Assembly (NCBI GenBank): GCA_023440975.1
Contig: JAEZRD010000063.1
Span: forward strand, 1-9,850
Origin: Methanobacteriota archaeon
Lineage (GTDB): Archaea; Methanobacteriota; Methanobacteria; Methanobacteriales; Methanobacteriaceae
Reading direction: 5' to 3'
Length of the DNA: 9,850 nucleotides
Shown: piece after piece, positions 6,991 to 9,850 of the stretch
Numbering within the stretch: the stretch's first letter is position 1
Layout of the letters: every line of letters starts with the position of its first letter
Translations under genes and position numbers: made by a program
Notes under the pieces: generated by a model
What the model was told of the DNA's origin: nothing
Database searches by the model: none
The model's input: the letters and a program-made list of their open reading frames with translations, nothing else

Positions 6991-7045
6991 ATATTATCAA
7001 CTCCACATTTCTTTTTTTAAAGTTTTTTGTCTTTTAATCATTTTT

Positions 7046-8200
7046 TTAATTTATTACGGGGTATTTTTTTACTCTTAATAAGAAAAATAACCAAGATATA
7101 ATCATTATTATTGTTGCAATTATAAATATGAATTGTGTATTAATAGACATTATTACTAATCCACCAATACTTGTTCCTATAGCAGTACCAATATTACCCA
7201 TACTTAAAAACATTCCATTTGCAAATTCTAGAGCATTTGGTGCAGCGGATGTAATCCAAAATTGCATTATATTATTACCTATTCCAAATATTAGACCCCA
7301 TAAACCAATAAATAGAATTGTTGGTATAGTGAATTTACCTATAAAGAAAATAATAATGAATATTGCACTTACTAAGAATGGGTATACTAACACTGTTTTA
7401 TTAGGACTTTTACTTAATAAATGGCCTCCAATATAATTTCCTACAAGTGATGCTAGACCATAAATTAATAGTATTATGCTTAATTTTAATCCATAAACAT
7501 GAGTAACGCTTTGTAAGAATTGGGAAATATATGCATAAGCTGTAGTTTGACCAGTATTTAATATTATTATAGTAAATGTTGCTAATAGGAAAACTGTAGT
7601 TTTAAGAACATTAACTTGTGATCCATAAGATTGTTTCTTCCCTGGCATATTTGGGAAATAAATTATTGTTGCTATTAATGCAATTATATTAACAAGTGTA
7701 AACCATAACATTGCTATTTGATAACCGAATAAACTTGTTAAATAAGTTGTTACAGGAATTCCAAGAACCATACCTGCGGAAACTCCCATTATCACTTTAC
7801 TTGTTGCTTTTGGTACTTCTTCTTTAGGAACTAATTCTGCAGCCACAGTTAAACTTAAACTACAATAAATTGGATGGAAAAATGCAGGTAATATTCTAAA
7901 GATTAATGCTAAATTAAAATTTGTTGTCAATGCACTTAATATATTAAATATCACAAATATTGCAAGTACAAACATGAATGAATTTTTCCTATCAAATTTT
8001 GAGAAAACAAGAGGCATTATTGGTCCACTAATTGCAATTCCTAATGCAAATAAACTTACAAATAAACCCGCTTCAGAAATATTAACTCCAAAAGTTGTTG
8101 CTATTTGTGGGAGTATTCCTATTATTCCCATTTCAGTATTTAAGATACCAAATGTTCCAATAGCTAAAATTAATATTAGAAGGTTAATATTTCTTTCCAT
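7046..8200 (-). CDS. MFS exporter, AraJ/NepI-like DHA1 group
   Basis: Inner-membrane carrier of 384 residues with twelve hydrophobic segments (roughly 6-28, 42-63, 74-91, 95-120, 135-155, 160-182, 203-225, 238-258, 268-288, 292-312, 326-351, 355-376). The opening FGILNTEMGIIGILPQIATTFGVNISEAG region (as separate words, 17-45) and the SAGMVLGIPVTTYLTSLFG stretch (141-159, in place of antiporter motif C) are typical of the AraJ/NepI/Bcr-like proton antiporters that export drugs, sugars or purine nucleosides. Motif A is weak (FSKFDRKN, 66-73). It is a different MFS subfamily from the transporter at 2963-4168. It begins 12 bp after the flavoprotein stop codon with only a weak GAG-type SD, so translation is probably coupled. 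A neighbouring MarR gene is the usual setting of an inducible efflux pump. Substrate unknown. Confidence 0.9.
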   Translation of the reverse strand: MERNINLLILILAIGTFGILNTEMGIIGILPQIATTFGVNISEAGLFVSLFALGIAISGPIMPLVFSKFDRKNSFMFVLAIFVIFNILSALTTNFNLALIFRILPAFFHPIYCSLSLTVAAELVPKEEVPKATSKVIMGVSAGMVLGIPVTTYLTSLFGYQIAMLWFTLVNIIALIATIIYFPNMPGKKQSYGSQVNVLKTTVFLLATFTIIILNTGQTTAYAYISQFLQSVTHVYGLKLSIILLIYGLASLVGNYIGGHLLSKSPNKTVLVYPFLVSAIFIIIFFIGKFTIPTILFIGLWGLIFGIGNNIMQFWITSAAPNALEFANGMFLSMGNIGTAIGTSIGGLVIMSINTQFIFIIATIIMIISWLFFLLRVKKYPVIN

Positions 8201-8212
8201 TATAACTCTCTT

Positions 8213-8740
8213 TTAACAGTTTAATCCAGCATTATATGCTTCTTTCATTATTTTTTCATTGGATTTGATTTCATTAATTTCTGTAGCAGGTGCATGTATT
8301 GTGAGTTTTTCTGTGCAATTAACTAAGCAATCTGTGAATCTTTTTATTCCATCTACAGTTCCACCATTATATGGTGCTGATGCTGAAGTTATGAAATATA
8401 AATCTAAATCTCTCATTTGGGTATATCCTGCACAACATCGGTCTATGAATGTTTTTAATTGTCCACTCATGGTGTAGAAGTAAACTGGTGTTGCAAATAC
8501 TAGTACATCTGCTTTTAGTATTTGTTTTATTATTTCGCCCATGTCGTCGTTTTGGCTGCATGAGTTTTTTGTTACACAGTCTAAACATCCAGTACAGTAG
8601 TTTATGTTTTTATCATTTAGGAATATCTTTTTTGCATTGTGTCCTGCTTTTTCTGCTCCTTTTAAGAATTCGTCACATAGTATGTCTGAATTTCCTCCTT
8701 TTCTTGGTGTTGAACTTATTATTATGATGTTTTTTGTCAT
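8213..8740 (-). CDS. Flavodoxin-fold NAD(P)H-dependent FMN reductase, iron-sulfur-flavoprotein-like
   Basis: Cytoplasmic 175-residue flavoprotein of the COG0655 group. SSTPRKGGNSD (9-19) is the FMN phosphate-binding loop, and ATPVYFYTMSGQLKTFIDR (83-101) is the family signature by the flavin. Between them YCTGCLDCVTKNSC gives Cys49/52/55/61, spaced CX2CX2CX5C, the compact motif that binds a [4Fe-4S] cluster in methanogen iron-sulfur flavoprotein (Isf). Close relatives without a cluster also have some of these Cys, so the cluster is likely but not certain. Isf proteins pass electrons from ferredoxin or NAD(P)H to O2, peroxide or quinone-like acceptors, and related reductases act on quinones and nitroaromatics. 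This is the first gene after the operator-bearing promoter, a position fitting an inducible detoxifying reductase. GTGGAG lies 8 nt before the ATG. It ends in Cys175; the length is slightly short for Isf but normal for the FMN reductases. Its codons mostly end in A or C. Confidence 0.88.
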   Translation of the reverse strand: MTKNIIIISSTPRKGGNSDILCDEFLKGAEKAGHNAKKIFLNDKNINYCTGCLDCVTKNSCSQNDDMGEIIKQILKADVLVFATPVYFYTMSGQLKTFIDRCCAGYTQMRDLDLYFITSASAPYNGGTVDGIKRFTDCLVNCTEKLTIHAPATEINEIKSNEKIMKEAYNAGLNC

Positions 8741-8757
8741 TTTTTTATCTCCACATT

Positions 8758-8794
8758 ATTGTTGCTAAAGTTAATAGTTAACTTCGACAACAAT
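8758..8794. promoter_or_regulatory. Large palindrome over the likely transcript start (operator 1)
   Basis: Two 17-bp arms, ATTGTTGCTAAAGTTAA (8758-8774) and TTAACTTCGACAACAAT (8778-8794), surround a 3-bp centre and pair at 14 of 17 positions. The three mismatches are together in the middle of the arm. It lies between the minus-strand TATA box and the flavoprotein start, over the predicted transcript start near 8790. Its position suits a repressor such as the MarR protein of the cluster. As RNA it could also form a hairpin just before the SD. Confidence 0.7.
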
Positions 8795-8811
8795 ATTTTT
8801 AGTTAATATCA

Positions 8812-8819
8812 TATATAAA
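8812..8819 (-). promoter_or_regulatory. TATA box of the ten-gene cluster
   Basis: TTTATATA on the minus strand, preceded by AACC as a possible TFB recognition element. Archaeal initiation about 25 nt downstream would fall near 8790, leaving a leader of about 50 nt before the ATG at 8740. It is the best promoter match upstream of the minus-strand cluster; the start site itself is predicted. Confidence 0.6.
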
Positions 8820-8820
8820 G

Positions 8821-8835
8821 GTTGCTACTAGCAAC
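8821..8835. promoter_or_regulatory. Perfect palindrome beside the TATA box (operator 2)
   Basis: GTTGCTA and TAGCAAC are perfect 7-bp arms around one central C (8828). The core TTGC-N5-GCAA resembles known MarR-type operators. It abuts the minus-strand TATA box, where a bound repressor would block TBP/TFB, and also lies upstream of the divergent gene at 8921. Its right half extends to TAGCAACAATAA (8829-8840), the exact reverse complement of 8756-8767 in operator 1. Confidence 0.7.
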
Positions 8836-8857
8836 AATAAAATCTAGACTAAAAATC

Positions 8858-8888
8858 CCTATAAAAAAATATAATACTTATAAAAAAC
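8858..8888 (+). promoter_or_regulatory. Possible TATA boxes for the rightward gene
   Basis: Two candidates read to the right: TATAAAAAAATA (8860-8871), and TTATAAAAAAC (8878-8888) about 33-43 nt before the ATG at 8921. The first would give a leader of about 35 nt, the second a very short one that barely includes the SD. The region is so AT-rich that either could be chance. Confidence 0.35.
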
Positions 8889-8920
8889 ATAATAATATAA
8901 TATAAAAAAAGGTAAAAAAC

Positions 8921-9250
8921 ATGAAAAAATTGGATAAATTACAAATAGACCAAGAAGGTCAAGAATACATAGCTAATCTACCACCAGAATTCATTGAACA
9001 ATTAGCCCATTTAAACGAAGCAATTCCCAATCCAATTGATGAAATATTAAGTGAAAACACCGAAAGATACGAAGATAAAAGATTAAACTACCTACTATTT
9101 GAAAACCCAAAAATACTCCAGTTTGAACAAAACTACAAAAACCAATTATTAGCAATGGCAGAAAAGGTAGCAGAAAACAAAGAAATAACAGATTCACTAG
9201 CATTCATAAATAGATTTCCACAATTAAAAAAAGCTTTTCACCTAGAATAA
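8921..9250 (+). CDS. Unknown soluble protein, divergent from the cluster
   Basis: I do not recognise this 109-residue protein, the only plus-strand gene here. It is acidic, without Cys, signal peptide or membrane segment, and appears mostly helical (about 23-33, 48-60, 64-86 and 90-107). Short motifs visible are NLPPEFIEQLAHLNEAIPNP (19-38), DKRLNYLLFENP (52-63) and a C-terminal INRFPQLKKAFHLE. The start is supported by AGGT (8910-8913) 7 nt before the ATG. Codons end mostly in A or C, as in native-looking genes around it. It shares its upstream region with the minus-strand cluster, and palindrome 8821-8835 lies about 90 bp before its start, so it could be co-regulated, but divergence alone does not prove a functional link. 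Confidence 0.8.
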   Translation: MKKLDKLQIDQEGQEYIANLPPEFIEQLAHLNEAIPNPIDEILSENTERYEDKRLNYLLFENPKILQFEQNYKNQLLAMAEKVAENKEITDSLAFINRFPQLKKAFHLE

Positions 9251-9254
9251 ACTG

Positions 9255-9292
9255 TTTTTTATATATTCAAAAAGAATTATAATTCTCTATTT
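9255..9292 (+). terminator. Probable terminator of the rightward gene
   Basis: Four bases after the stop codon there is a T6 run (9255-9260), followed by a perfect 14-bp palindrome AGAATTATAATTCT (9273-9286) and CTATTTT. The stem is AT-only and has no loop, so the T tracts are the more likely signal for an archaeal polymerase. Confidence 0.45.
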
Positions 9293-9344
9293 TCCATACA
9301 AAATAAATAATAAAAATATTAAAAAAAGTATTAATATGGTTTTA

Positions 9345-9370
9345 TAAAAAAAATAAAGAAAAAGAAAAAT
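9345..9370 (-). terminator. T-rich terminator of the Ser/Thr-rich protein gene
   Basis: On the minus strand, 15-40 nt past the stop codon at 9385, the bases are almost all T, broken by single C or A (TTTTTCTTTTTCTTT then T8). A further T7 run lies at 9322-9328. This suits oligo-T termination, converging on the plus-strand gene. Confidence 0.5.
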
Positions 9371-9384
9371 TGATGAAAGGAATA

Positions 9385-9850
9385 TTATTTATCGTTTTCA
9401 TCAGTATTTTCTAAATCTCCATCTTTGTTTGTTTCATATTCTTCCTCATATCTTCTTCTTCTCATAATAGTTGAAGAAGTAGTGTTTGCACTAATTTCAG
9501 ATGAACTAGGAGTACTAGTAGAACTAGATTGACTACTTGCACTAGATTGACTACTAGCAGTGTTAACATTACCTGTTGTTGCAGCATTAGTTGTGCCTGT
9601 TGCAGCTGCGTTTGCAGCATTTTGAGCAGCAGTTAAACCATTACGGTCAAGACCATTAGCATCATAACCATTAGCATCATAAGTAACAGTTGTGCTTGTA
9701 GTAGTAGTTGCTCCAGTAGTTGGAGTAACAGTTGAATCAGTAGTAGTTGTTGTATCAGTTACTGTAGGAGTTACAGGTTCACTAGGAGTAACATCATCAC
9801 TATTTGGTGTAGTGCTTGGAGCGGTTGCTTCAAGAGGCACACTGTTATCT
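9385..9850 (-). CDS. C-terminal part of a Ser/Thr-rich low-complexity protein (truncated by window edge)
   Basis: About 154 residues are visible; the frame is open through 9850 (reading D-N-S before V-P-L-E), so the GTG at 9840 is probably an internal Val and the true start lies outside the window. In order: a Thr/Pro/Ser-rich linker, three 5-residue units (YDANG, YDANG, LDRNG), an Ala/Asn/Thr stretch, a Ser/Gln-rich stretch, then a basic cluster RRRRY followed by an acidic tail rich in Glu, Asp and Asn. Such composition is usual for flexible, possibly glycosylated linkers of surface proteins, but no membrane anchor, sorting signal or catalytic domain is visible here, so location and role are unknown. 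It converges with the gene at 8921-9250 and is not part of the ten-gene cluster. Confidence 0.75.
   Translation of the reverse strand, partial: DNSVPLEATAPSTTPNSDDVTPSEPVTPTVTDTTTTTDSTVTPTTGATTTTSTTVTYDANGYDANGLDRNGLTAAQNAANAAATGTTNAATTGNVNTASSQSSASSQSSSTSTPSSSEISANTTSSTIMRRRRYEEEYETNKDGDLENTDENDK
9637..9681 (-). repeat. Three tandem 15-bp coding repeats
   Basis: Units at 9637-9651, 9652-9666 and 9667-9681. The last two are identical (ACCATTAGCATCATA on the plus strand); the first is diverged. They encode YDANG-YDANG-LDRNG-type pentapeptides inside the Ser/Thr-rich protein. Copy number could vary between strains. Confidence 0.75.

Noticed and set aside
7663..7674. Another exact copy of the operator 12-mer TTATTGTTGCTA
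   Set aside because: It lies inside the MFS coding sequence, encodes ordinary hydrophobic residues, has no palindromic partner and no promoter nearby; probably chance in AT-rich DNA.
8991..9203. Minus-strand frame opposite the 109-residue gene
   Set aside because: The hydrophobic product reflects antisense reading of A/C-rich codons; the plus-strand frame has the SD and a protein-like composition.
9838..9840. GTG as the start of the Ser/Thr-rich protein
   Set aside because: The frame stays open to the window edge, no SD is visible in the 10 bases available, and a low-complexity linker is an unlikely N-terminus.

Overview
The window is a very AT-rich (mostly 70-80% A+T, higher between genes) piece of a prokaryotic chromosome that looks like a gut methanogenic archaeon of the Methanobacteriales, most likely Methanosphaera or a close relative. 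The pointers are heavy use of ATA and AGA codons, strong Shine-Dalgarno (SD) sites combined with archaeal-type TATA boxes (TTTATATA about 25 nt before the likely transcript start), oligo-T termination tracts without clear GC hairpins, and families common in methanogens (aldo/keto reductases with a C-terminal ferredoxin domain, iron-sulfur-flavoprotein-like protein). An AT-rich anaerobic bacterium is not strictly excluded.

Layout. Bases 1-408 hold no gene: an A/C-rich, G-poor stretch with a 30-bp direct repeat and a series of T tracts (read on the minus strand) that probably ends transcription arriving from the right. From 8740 down to 409 lie ten genes, all on the minus strand, with gaps of only 12-55 bp and no convincing internal promoter. 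In transcription order: iron-sulfur-flavoprotein-like FMN reductase, MFS exporter, MarR repressor, LacA/Maa-type acetyltransferase, a degenerate second acetyltransferase, ferredoxin-tailed aldo/keto reductase (AKR) C, a second MFS transporter, AKR B, AKR A (TTG start), and a 76-residue unknown protein. Bases 8741-8920 form a divergent control region with a TATA box flanked by two palindromes that share an exact 12-bp box. On the other side a 109-residue unknown gene is read to the right (8921-9250). After a convergent terminator region, the C-terminal end of a Ser/Thr-rich protein runs in on the minus strand and is cut by the window edge (9385-9850).

Working hypothesis (inference): the ten genes form one MarR-controlled operon handling a reactive or toxic small molecule such as a quinone, phenolic, aldehyde or glycoside. 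The flavoprotein and the three iron-sulfur AKRs would reduce it, the acetyltransferase would cap it, and the two MFS carriers would export or exchange it. The MarR protein would sense it and repress its own operon through the two palindromes. The most unusual parts are the triplicated ferredoxin-AKR genes around a transporter, the paired active and apparently inactive acetyltransferases, and the symmetrical operator arrangement.
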